This document shows, piece after piece, positions 1 to 6,276 of a stretch of 8,291 bases of DNA. The notes under the pieces were generated by a model that had not been told where the DNA came from, did not search any database, and saw nothing but the letters and a program-made list of their open reading frames with translations. A program made the position numbers and the translations under genes. This DNA is from Syntrophales bacterium (GTDB lineage Bacteria; Desulfobacterota; Syntrophia; Syntrophales; UBA2210), in assembly GCA_023230565.1 (NCBI GenBank), contig JALNXD010000073.1, positions 1-8,291 on the forward strand. Direction: 5' to 3'. Positions within the stretch are counted from its first letter, which is position 1. Each line of letters starts with the position of its first letter.

Positions 1-108
1 CAGTGGTTCAACGATTATAACGAAGTTCATCCACATAAAGGCTTGAAAATGATGTCTCCAAAAGAATATAGATCTTTTAAATCTAAGTTAGAGGAGTGTC
101 CGGTTTAA
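1..108 (+). CDS. IS3-family transposase OrfB, C-terminal fragment
   Basis: Frame 1 is open from the window edge to a TAA at 106-108, giving 35 residues: QWFNDYNEVHPHKGLKMMSP followed by KEYRSFKSKLEECPV. The pattern W-x3-YN-x2-HPH-x-GL-x3-SP-x-EY is the hallmark tail of the rve-type DDE integrase domain of IS3-family OrfB (commonly W..YN..RPH..L...SP.E). It is the strand-transfer subunit made by frameshifting between orfA and orfB. The catalytic residues lie upstream of the window. The stop codon lies inside the terminal inverted repeat, which is common for compact IS3 elements. The gene is partial only because of the window edge, so whether the element is complete cannot be told. Confidence 0.9.
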   Translation, partial: QWFNDYNEVHPHKGLKMMSPKEYRSFKSKLEECPV

Positions 109-122
109 TGGGGGCAACTCCA
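97..122 (+). repeat. Probable IS3-family right terminal inverted repeat
   Basis: A 26-base stretch beginning TGTCCGGTTT and ending CAACTCCA overlaps the end of the orfB gene and abuts the first LivH-like codon. It ends in CA, as IS3-family right ends do. Its left partner is not in the window, so the repeat is assigned by resemblance only. Confidence 0.55.
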
Positions 123-854
123 GGGATAGCCACAGGAGTACTCATTGGCGTCGCGGTTGAAAAGATTCTGTATCGACCTCTCGTAGCGAAAGCAAAAGGG
201 CCTTCTTTTTTACAAGTATTCTTGACGGGCTGGACATTTGTACTGATTGGAAACAGCTTTGGCAGAATGATTTGGGGTTCGACCGGCTACATTCTTGATA
301 CGGGCCTTCCCATCTGGCACATATCGTTGGGAAGTGCGAATTTGTCATCGGACGACCTTATTATTGTGTCTTCGGCTTGGATACTCACAATTGCCACATA
401 TTTATTCATCAGGTATACAGCACTGGGTAGAAGTATAGCCGCAGTTCGTTCCAACTTCGAAATGGCCCAAGTTGTCGGTATTGACCCTAATAAGATATAT
501 ACTATTGTTTTCGCATTGTTTTCATTTCTTACGGCTGTAGCAGGTGTATTCCAGATTATCAAATTTCTGGTAGTGCCGGATGCGGGCGATCAGCCAATAT
601 ATTATGCCTTTGTAGCAGTATTTATAGCGGGAGTTTCAGGTGGCGTCTTCCGTTTTGCCACTGTGGGTCTTTTGATAGGAATTATCTCAAACATAGTTAC
701 CTATCGTTTGGATGTCAAATTTTCACCTGTTTTCGTATTCGGTATTCTATTTATAGTTGTCGCACTGCTCCCGTACCTGCAAAAGATAAAAATCAGTATT
801 ATTAAGAGTATCATAAGACCATCTGACCTGCACTTCAAAACCAGTAGGATGTGA
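123..854 (+). pseudogene. livH: livH-type ABC importer permease, N-terminus removed by an IS3 insertion
   Basis: This is an inner-membrane permease of a branched-chain-amino-acid-type (HAAT family) ABC importer. It matches LivH by the ...EKILYRPL start region, by the cytoplasmic coupling (EAA-like) segment TALGRSIAAVRSNFEMAQVV followed by GID at about 417-485, and by some six hydrophobic stretches ending VFVFGILFIVVALLPYL. The remnant is 243 codons, while LivH proteins are usually about 290-310, so roughly 50 residues (the first membrane segments) are missing. The reading frame continues back into the IS3 end to a GTG at 96 and an ATG at 108, but these codons belong to the insertion sequence and lack a convincing ribosome site, so a working permease is unlikely. 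The livM-livG gene follows after 31 bp, in the usual Liv order. A functional alternative N-terminus supplied by the IS cannot be ruled out but would lack a conserved part. Confidence 0.85.
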
Positions 855-1542
855 ACTCACCTAAACGAATGAGGTGGTGCTAACCATGACAGAATATGTC
901 TGCTATATCATTAACGTTGTTCTTATCTTGAGTATATTTACCTATTCCTTGAATTTATTGTTGGGCTATGCAGGACAGTTTTCAATGGCAACAGCCGCGT
1001 TCGGAGGAGTCGGGGGATATTTGAGTGCCTGGATGGCTATAAATTTGGGAATATCGTATTTGCCGGGTCTATTGATAGCTGCTGTAGCTGGTTTGGTTTT
1101 AGGAATAGTAATATGCCTCTTTGCTATTCGCCTCAGTCTGGAATATCTGGTTGTTCTGACAGTTGCATTTTCCAGCGCATCACTGTCCCTTATCGTTTTG
1201 ATCCCAGGTTTGGGTGGAATAAATTCTCTCCAGGGTGTGCCGGCGATGTCTGTATTTGGGTTCGAAGCAACCCATCAGTGGCAACAAACCCCACTCATTC
1301 TTATACCGACAGCTATCATTGTCTTCATGTGTTGGAGACTAGGTGAGTCTCCTTACGGGAGATTGCTCAAAAGTGTCCGTGACGATGAGGACGCCACTTT
1401 AGCAGTTGGTAAAAGTCCCTTGAAAGCTAAACTATACATGTTTTCGATTACCTCAGCTATGGCAGCAGTGAGTGGCTGTATATTGGGATTCAGCACTCAG
1501 TTACAGTCTATAACCTATTACGGATCGCCAAAGCAAATACAG

Positions 1543-1551
1543 ATTATCGCT
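1543..1551 (+). repeat. 9-bp target-site duplication of IS256 element, left copy
   Basis: ATTATCGCT directly precedes the left inverted repeat and is repeated exactly at 2955-2963 after the right inverted repeat. IS256-family elements duplicate 8-9 bp, so the length fits. In the host frame these are the codons ATT ATC GCT of livM. Confidence 0.93.
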
Positions 1552-1593
1552 GAGATATTGTCAAATGTTGTGGTTCGGAAAGCGCACCCTCCG
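1552..1593 (+). repeat. IS256 left terminal inverted repeat (two blocks)
   Basis: The outer block 1552-1573 (GAGATAT...CAAATGTTGTGG) pairs with 2933-2954 at 18 of 22 positions. An inner block 1579-1593 (AAAGCGCACCCTCCG) pairs with 2904-2918 at 13 of 15. The gap between blocks is 5 bases here and 14 at the other end, so the ends are not symmetrical. The inner block probably belongs to the transposase binding site; that role is inferred. Confidence 0.85.
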
Positions 1594-1600
1594 ATCACCT

Positions 1601-2854
1601 CTATGCTGCTTCCTGTAATTCTCCGTCTATAAAAATTCTTTTTTCTAATACAAGAGGAATCAGATTGTAGCCCTTTATCTTCTTCCAGGTTTTCTGGGCT
1701 TCCTGGGCCAGTTTAAAAACCATCGTCAACGTTGCCGTCCGGGATCCGCAACCCTTGGTCCGTTTTGTTCTGTGGCGGACCGTCGCAAAGGTTGATTCGA
1801 TCGGATTCGTCGTCCGTATATGAATCCACTGCACCGCAGGGAAATCGTAAAAGGTAAAGAGGACATCTTTATCCTTCTCTAAACAAGCGACGGCTTGAGG
1901 ATATTTGTCTTTATATACCCTCACAAAGTGATCGTAGGCGGCCAGCGCCGATTGTTTGTTCTCGGCACGATACATGTTATGGATGTGTGCTTTTGCCTTT
2001 GACTGCATACTCTTCGGGAGCTTGTCGAGTATGTTGGCGGTCTTGTGCACCCAGCACCGTTGTTCCCGGCTTTCGGGAAAGACTTCGTTGAGAGCCGCCC
2101 AGTAGCCTAATCCGCCGTCGGCAATAGAGAGCCGGGGACCTTTGTGCAGACCACGGCGCTTTAAATCTAATAGGGTCTCTTTCCAACTGATGGTGCTTTC
2201 TCGATACCCGTCGCTCACGGCCACAAGTTCCTTGTTTCCCTCTTTATCCGCGCCCATGATGACCAAGATGCACGTCCGCTCGTCATCGAGACGCACATTG
2301 AAGTAGATGCCGTCGGCCCAGAAGTAGACATACTCTTTGCCGCTTAAATCGCGCTGTGACCACTGGCGGTAGTCCTCTTCCCACATCGCTTTCAGCCGTA
2401 CGATGTTGGTGGCCGACAATCCCTTCACCGAAGATCCCAGAATCGCCGATAAAGCCTGGGGAAAATCGCCTGTCGATATCCCTTTTAGATACAAAGCCGG
2501 TATCAGATTATCAATGCTCGGCAGCCGGCGAAGGTACCGCGGAAGGATGCGGGCAGTGAACGGTTCCCCTTCTTTTTGTTTGCGCAGCTTGCGATCATCA
2601 ACGCGGGGCTGCTGTATCGATAACGGACCAACACCGCTGAGTATTTCACGTGCCGGCAAATACCCGTTGCGGACGGCTAATCGATGTCCCTTATCGTCAG
2701 TTACATGCCGGTATCGTTCCAAATATTCCGCCACTTCATTCTCAATGGCTGCCTGAAGCATTTGTCGGGCGCCTTCTCTCACAAGGTCATCCAATGCGGA
2801 TCTCGGATCTTCTTTCTCTGGACTTCTCTTCGATGTGCCGTTATAGTCTTCCAC
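1601..2854 (-). CDS. IS256-family (mutator-type) DDE transposase
   Basis: This enzyme cuts and re-inserts the surrounding element. The chosen start is GTG 2854-2852 (417 codons) because GGAGG lies 8 bases upstream. The frame is also open to TTG 2869 (422 codons), but that codon directly precedes the GGAGG and has no ribosome site of its own. Numbering from TTG 2869, the catalytic triad fits D186 (in YFWADGIY), D251 (in SIADGGLGYW) and E358 (in TTNPIESTFATVRHRTKRTK). The last is the classic IS256 C-terminal signature, and the conserved C272-x2-H275 pair (RCWVHK) is also present. The N-terminal part holds a helical DNA-binding region with the family-typical RNGY motif. The length equals the family norm and there is no frameshift, so the enzyme is probably active. 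The stop (TAG, 1601-1603) is 7 bases inside the inner left repeat block. Confidence 0.95.
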   Translation of the reverse strand: MEDYNGTSKRSPEKEDPRSALDDLVREGARQMLQAAIENEVAEYLERYRHVTDDKGHRLAVRNGYLPAREILSGVGPLSIQQPRVDDRKLRKQKEGEPFTARILPRYLRRLPSIDNLIPALYLKGISTGDFPQALSAILGSSVKGLSATNIVRLKAMWEEDYRQWSQRDLSGKEYVYFWADGIYFNVRLDDERTCILVIMGADKEGNKELVAVSDGYRESTISWKETLLDLKRRGLHKGPRLSIADGGLGYWAALNEVFPESREQRCWVHKTANILDKLPKSMQSKAKAHIHNMYRAENKQSALAAYDHFVRVYKDKYPQAVACLEKDKDVLFTFYDFPAVQWIHIRTTNPIESTFATVRHRTKRTKGCGSRTATLTMVFKLAQEAQKTWKKIKGYNLIPLVLEKRIFIDGELQEAA

Positions 2855-2903
2855 AAGCGTATCCTCCAATTCGGTTTTGTTTGTTTCTGGCGAAACATGA
2901 AAC

Positions 2904-2954
2904 CGAAGGGTACGCTTTTTTTATCTACTCATCCACAAAATTTGGTTATATCTC
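2904..2954 (+). repeat. IS256 right terminal inverted repeat (two blocks)
   Basis: The outer block is 2933-2954 (CCACAAAATTTGG...ATATCTC) and the inner block is 2904-2918 (CGAAGGGTACGCTTT), complementary to the left-end blocks. The 14-base spacer between them is 9 bases longer than on the left and includes part of a run of seven T (2916-2922). The transposase promoter must lie between here and 2854, on the minus strand; I see no clear consensus boxes. Confidence 0.82.
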
Positions 2955-2963
2955 ATTATCGCT
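2955..2963 (+). repeat. 9-bp target-site duplication of IS256 element, right copy
   Basis: ATTATCGCT is identical to 1543-1551 and is immediately followed by GCA ATG GTG TTA GGA, the continuing LivM frame. Confidence 0.93.
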
Positions 2964-4097
2964 GCAATGGTGTTAGGAGGTTTGGGTAATATATTTGGCC
3001 CGGCTGTCGGCAGCACCCTGGTAGGAGTTTTCAATCCACTATTTCAACGTATACAGTTTATAAGTCCGGATATTATAGGGTTACTTCAGGTGATAATCTA
3101 TTCATCCCTTCTAATAATTATGCTGAGAATAATGCCTCAAGGATTACTCAGGGAGGGAATATCGGTTAAAAAGTGGTTTAAAATAATTCTCTTCCGCGGA
3201 AACGGAACAACAAAAGACTTAAAAACTAAAAATTCAAGCAAGCGAGATGGAATAGAAAGGATATCCATACTTAATGCCCCACAGTCAGATGTAAAAGAAT
3301 CGAAATTGCGCGTTGTAGAACCTGTAATTGAAGAGGAGGGTAAGGTCATTCTTAAGATAGAAGGCTTAGTCAAGCGCTTCGGAGGCATCACTGCGGTAAA
3401 CGGTCTTGATCTCCAACTGAGGGAAAAAAATATTGCAGCCTTGATAGGGCCTAATGGCGCGGGCAAAACAACAATATTTAATCTCATCACCGGGTTTTTA
3501 CCGGTCGATGAGGGAAGAGTTTTCTTGAAGGGCGCTGATATAACAGGATGGCCGCCAAACAAAATAGCAAAGTCGGGGATGGTGAGGACTTTTCAAGATG
3601 TCCGCTTATTTTACAGAACATCAACATTGGAAAACGTAATGGTTGCAATGCGTGATCTCCCCGGGGAAAACCTTGATTCTCTTTTTTTTCAGCCAAAGCG
3701 CGTATATGAGGCGGAACTTAAGACACGGGAAAAGGCATTAAATATTTTAAAATTCGTCGGACTTTTAGAAAAGGCAGATGTTTTGACGGGAGAACTTGGC
3801 TTTGGAGAGCAAAAGCTTGTTTCGGTGGCGCGAGCTTTAGCAACTGAGGCTGACATTCTTCTTCTGGATGAACCATGTTCCGGCGTCGACCGTTCCCAGA
3901 TGGAACCAATTTTAAATGCAATACTTGAATTACCAAAACTTGGGAAAACGATTCTTGTCGTTGAGCATAATCTTGAAGTAGTCCGGCAGTTAGCGAGTCA
4001 CGTGTATTTCCTCGAACAAGGTCAGTTAACCGCAGAAGGAAGTATGGATGAGCTCATGAACCAGGAAAGACTGGCAACGGCATATTTTGGATTATAG
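2964..4097 (+). pseudogene. livG: livM-livG fusion gene, 3' fragment: LivM C-terminus, linker and LivG ATPase domain
   Basis: This is the downstream part of the gene split by IS256. Counting from ATG 2967, residues 1-65 complete LivM (MVLGGLGNIFGPAVGS, then a last hydrophobic stretch and MPQGLL). A charged linker of about 60 residues follows, then a full LivG-type ABC ATPase from about residue 128. The ATPase has Walker A GPNGAGKTT 161-169, Q-loop Q210, signature LGFGEQKL 277-284, Walker B ILLLDEP 297-303 with E302, and switch H334 (VVEHNL). LivG signatures usually read LSYGQQR, so LGFGEQ is a mild variant. Joined to 886-1551, the gene would encode 599 residues, a permease-ATPase fusion of a kind known in HAAT importers. 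No ribosome site precedes ATG 2967, so this fragment is probably not translated from there; a separate possible internal start is noted at 3333-3350. The stop TAG lies 15 bases before the livF start. Confidence 0.88.
3333..3350 (+). promoter_or_regulatory. Shine-Dalgarno-like site with in-frame ATT in the LivM-LivG linker
   Basis: GAGGAGGG (3333-3340) is followed after 7 bases by an in-frame ATT (3348). The ATT is exactly where a free LivG protein would be expected to begin: the remaining 249 codons equal a normal LivG length. AUU is a rare but real start codon (infC is the known case). The site could be a leftover of a formerly separate livG start or an active internal start. It could also be only the chance result of the Glu-Glu-Gly codons there. 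Confidence 0.35.
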
Positions 4098-4112
4098 GAC
4101 AAGGTGCGAGTT

Positions 4113-4823
4113 ATGGCAGGTGAAATTCTTTCTGTATCAGGCCTGGAAGCCGGTTACGATAAAAAAACCGTTGTATTCGGCATTGACTTTGAAATTCCAA
4201 GAGGATCAATTTTAGGCATCATTGGACATAACGGGGCAGGTAAAAGCACAACCCTTAAAGCTGTATCTGGCTTAATCAAACCGTTTAAAGGCGAGGTTAT
4301 TTACAAAGGAGAAAATATAGCGGGCCTCTCTTGTGCCGTTAGAGCACAAAAGGGGCTTACAATGATACCATCAGAACATTTTACCTTTGCCACAATGACG
4401 GTCTTGGATAATCTTTTACTTGGCGGCAGAATGGTGGACTCAAAGGAAGTTCTGAAAATAAGAATGGAAAAATGTTACGATCTTTTTCCTATACTGGCTG
4501 AGCGGTCACACCAGAAAGCGGGCACACTAAGTGGCGGTGAACAGCGCATGCTTTCAATCGCCATCATATTAATGGCACAACCCGGATTATTACTGCTGGA
4601 CGAACCGTCTCTCGGCTTAGCGCCAGCGGTTGCCAATGATATTATGGCGGTGATAAAGCATTTGGTGCAAGAAGATGGTCTTTCCGTGCTGTTTGTAGAG
4701 CAGAACCTTCCGTTGGCATTAAAATTTGCCGACAATATATACATAATGCGCTCCGGGCGATTCATTCTAAATGAAACAGTTGAAAATATGTCGAAGCGTG
4801 AGAGGTTGTGGGACTTATTTTAA
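4113..4823 (+). CDS. livF: LivF-type ATP-binding protein of a branched-chain-amino-acid-type ABC importer
   Basis: This is the second cytoplasmic ATPase of the Liv importer, which would pair with the LivG domain to drive LivH/LivM. The chosen start is ATG 4113 (236 residues), with AGGACAAGG (4096-4104) 8 bases upstream; an in-frame GTG at 4104 overlaps that site and is less likely. Visible motifs are Walker A GHNGAGKST 38-46, signature LSGGEQ 139-144, Walker B LLLLDEP 159-165, and the LivF-typical Q197 (FVEQN) in place of the switch histidine. The length matches LivF proteins (about 235). The Q-loop region reads MIPSEHFTFATMTV where many LivF proteins have VPEGR..FP.LTV, a subfamily-type change. 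It follows livM-livG by 15 bp and ends the Liv operon. The frame is intact, although its partner permeases are broken in this window. Confidence 0.93.
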   Translation: MAGEILSVSGLEAGYDKKTVVFGIDFEIPRGSILGIIGHNGAGKSTTLKAVSGLIKPFKGEVIYKGENIAGLSCAVRAQKGLTMIPSEHFTFATMTVLDNLLLGGRMVDSKEVLKIRMEKCYDLFPILAERSHQKAGTLSGGEQRMLSIAIILMAQPGLLLLDEPSLGLAPAVANDIMAVIKHLVQEDGLSVLFVEQNLPLALKFADNIYIMRSGRFILNETVENMSKRERLWDLF

Positions 4824-5101
4824 AATAAACATTATTTGTCCCGTTCAGCCCTGAACGCTCATTGTCGATATTTGCTAAATACTGATTCTTAAAGAGGCTT
4901 GGGAAGCGAAGAGTCTATCCTCCCTTTGGCACCCTTTGGATTTCATATGTGCATTTTGCTAAGTGCAACGGAACACGTCTTGTTCATATTTTTAGAAAAG
5001 TCTTATTCTTATTAAGATGTTGTTTAAAAATAAACCTAAAAATGACATTTTTTTAATGCAAGGAATAGCAGTAAAATAAAAAATGAGGAGGATCACGCAA
5101 G
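4824..5101 (+). other. 278-bp gap between livF and the hydrolase gene
   Basis: There is no credible gene here. A small hairpin CGTTCA-GCCC-TGAACG (4842-4857) lies 18 bases after the livF stop but has no T run, so it is at best a weak terminator. CCCTTTGG occurs twice, at 4922-4929 and 4932-4939. A poor sigma-70-like pair, TTGTTC (4980-4985) and TATTCT (5004-5009) with an 18-base spacer, is a possible promoter for the hydrolase gene. The stretch just before the hydrolase gene is very AT-rich. All of these are weak single observations. Confidence 0.3.
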
Positions 5102-6073
5102 ATGATGATAAATTCTGTGTTGGGACCTTTGTCACCTGAACAAATGGGGAAGACGTTGGTACACGATCATTTCAATTTTGCTTATCCCGGTTATCCCGCC
5201 GACCTTTCAATAGCACCATATGATTACAACGTGGAACGAGGTCGCTGTCTGGAAATGTGTGACACTCTCAATGAAATTGGAATTAAAACTGTAATGGATC
5301 CTACTCCATGCGACGCACATGGTCGTAATCCGGAATTGTATGCGGAAGTTTCTCAAAAAAGCGGAATTAATATTATCCTTTGTACAGGACTTTTAAACGA
5401 ACATGATGGAGCACCTCAGTATTGGATTACAATGTATGGTAAAGATATAAGCAAGATGATCACGGATCTTTTTATAAAGGAAATAAGCGAGGGGATATTG
5501 CAAACCGGGATAAAGGCAGGATTTATTAAAGTCGGCTGTAGTAGTGCTTTAACTGATTATGAAAAGTCAGTCCACATAGCTGCAGTTAACGCCCAGAAGG
5601 CTACCGGCGTTCCAATTATAACCCACACGGATGAGAGATCTGGCGTAGAACAGGCAGAGTTTTTATTAAGCCTTGGTGCTGATCCTAAAAAAATAATGAT
5701 AGGACATGTGAACAGTGTAAATGACGTTAATTATCACAGGGCGATACTACAGAAGGGAACTAGCATTGCTTTTGACCGTATGGGATTGGCGGCTGTTTTT
5801 GATTTTACTGAAGAAGACAATTGTCGGAATGTTGCCCAATTAATTAAAGAGGGTTTTGTAAAAAAAATTATGCTTTCTCAAGATACTGTACTGTCCCTGG
5901 GACGAGATCGTTTTGCTGATTTAAATGAAGAGTGGAGTAACGCCTTCAAGAATTCCAAAATTGATTTTATATGCAGGGAAGCCATACCAATGCTAAAAGC
6001 TGAAGGTGTAACAGATCAACAAATAAATACTATGTTTATTGATAATCCGAAAAATCTGTTTCTGGGAGTTTAA
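5102..6073 (+). CDS. Phosphotriesterase-family metal-dependent hydrolase (lactonase/esterase-like)
   Basis: This is a cytoplasmic amidohydrolase-superfamily protein of the PTE/Php type, 323 residues, a normal length. Start ATG 5102 has GAGGAGGATC (5085-5094) about 10 bases upstream; an ATG directly follows at 5105. All expected binuclear-metal ligands are visible: H21 and H23 (LVHDHF), the bridging lysine K143 (GFIKVG), H175 (ITHTDE), H202 (IGHVN) and D261 (LSQDTV). There is no signal peptide. Members hydrolyse lactones, carboxyl esters or phosphoesters and many are unassigned, so the substrate here is unknown. Position 22 is D where the family often has E (HEH), a conservative change. It lies after the Liv genes and before an acyl-CoA ligase on the same strand, so a role in opening an ester or lactone of a compound then activated to CoA is plausible but inferred. 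The wide gaps on both sides suggest it may have its own promoter. Confidence 0.9.
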   Translation: MMINSVLGPLSPEQMGKTLVHDHFNFAYPGYPADLSIAPYDYNVERGRCLEMCDTLNEIGIKTVMDPTPCDAHGRNPELYAEVSQKSGINIILCTGLLNEHDGAPQYWITMYGKDISKMITDLFIKEISEGILQTGIKAGFIKVGCSSALTDYEKSVHIAAVNAQKATGVPIITHTDERSGVEQAEFLLSLGADPKKIMIGHVNSVNDVNYHRAILQKGTSIAFDRMGLAAVFDFTEEDNCRNVAQLIKEGFVKKIMLSQDTVLSLGRDRFADLNEEWSNAFKNSKIDFICREAIPMLKAEGVTDQQINTMFIDNPKNLFLGV

Positions 6074-6276
6074 AATAATTGAGTTGAATCGAAGGATATT
6101 AGATTTAAGTATTTGGCTGTCATTCTTCGATACGCGGCTGCAACTGACTGGGGCAACTTCGAACCATATTGATAAAGTACTTTTACAAATCTATGCCTTA
6201 GTTCGACAGAATTAAATACGGTGTAAAAAAGATATAGCGAATGTAGTGGGTCGCTTTATAAAAAAGGAGGGGCAGA
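6074..6276 (+). other. 203-bp gap between hydrolase and ligase genes
   Basis: No gene is seen. A 7-base inverted repeat, ATCGAAG (6088-6094) and CTTCGAT (6125-6131), is separated by 30 bases, too far for an ordinary terminator. A second small one, AGCGA (6236-6240) and TCGCT (6251-6255), sits just before the ligase ribosome site and could shape translation of that mRNA. No clear promoter boxes can be claimed. Confidence 0.25.

Larger units (their letters stand above)
1..122 (+). mobile_element. Right end of an IS3-family insertion sequence (left part outside window)
   Basis: The first 108 bases encode the tail of an IS3-family OrfB transposase. They run into a terminal-repeat-like sequence (97-122) whose reverse complement starts TGGAGTTG and ends ACCGGACA, resembling IS150-type IS3 ends (TG...GACCCC...GGACA). 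Immediately after 122 the reading becomes typical LivH sequence, so the boundary is placed between CCA (120-122) and GGG (123). The left end and the 3-4 bp target duplication are outside the window, so the exact edge is inferred from the repeat style and from where LivH homology begins. Confidence 0.72.
886..1632 (+). pseudogene. livM: livM-livG fusion gene, 5' fragment (LivM permease portion), interrupted by IS256
   Basis: This is the second permease of the Liv-type importer. The start is placed at ATG 886 because GAGGTGG (871-877) sits 8 bases upstream; the frame is open back to GTG 874. Native coding runs to 1551 (222 codons). It contains the LivM signature GYAGQFSMATAAFGGVGGYL (residues 27-46), several membrane segments, and the EAA-like coupling loop starting SPYGRLLKSVRDDEDA (about 155-197). 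After codon 222 the frame enters the IS256 element and adds 26 foreign codons before a TAA at 1630-1632. The remainder of LivM resumes in the same frame at 2964, beyond the element. Without the insertion the text reads ...IIA-AMVLGGLG..., the classical LivM block. The truncated product lacks the last membrane segments and the fused ATPase and is presumably non-functional. Confidence 0.9.
1552..2954 (-). mobile_element. Complete IS256-family (mutator-type) insertion sequence, 1403 bp
   Basis: The element is bounded by inverted repeats (18 of 22 matches at the tips) and by a perfect 9-bp target duplication, and it carries one transposase gene on the minus strand. A length of 1.4 kb with one DDE transposase is standard for the family. 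It lies inside the LivM-encoding part of the livM-livG gene, in the opposite orientation to the host gene. All elements needed for movement look intact (transposase frame, both ends), and the perfect duplication indicates direct insertion at this place with no later rearrangement. Its base composition is visibly GC-richer than the flanking genes, which points to arrival from another genomic background. Confidence 0.95.

Noticed and set aside
96..122. GTG 96 or ATG 108 as the genuine livH start
   Set aside because: These codons lie within the IS3 terminal repeat, and the protein would still lack about 50 N-terminal residues of LivH.
2967..2969. ATG 2967 as a start of a real gene
   Set aside because: It is an internal Met of the LivM block AMVLGGLG, has no ribosome site, and directly follows the IS256 duplication.
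2356..2989. Several plus-strand frames across the IS256 transposase
   Set aside because: They are antisense to a well-supported transposase gene and show no family features or ribosome sites.
4695..4709. Missing switch histidine in LivF (Q in FVEQN)
   Set aside because: Glutamine at this place is normal for LivF proteins, so it is not a defect.
4842..4857. Rho-independent terminator after livF
   Set aside because: The stem is only 6 base pairs and no T run follows.
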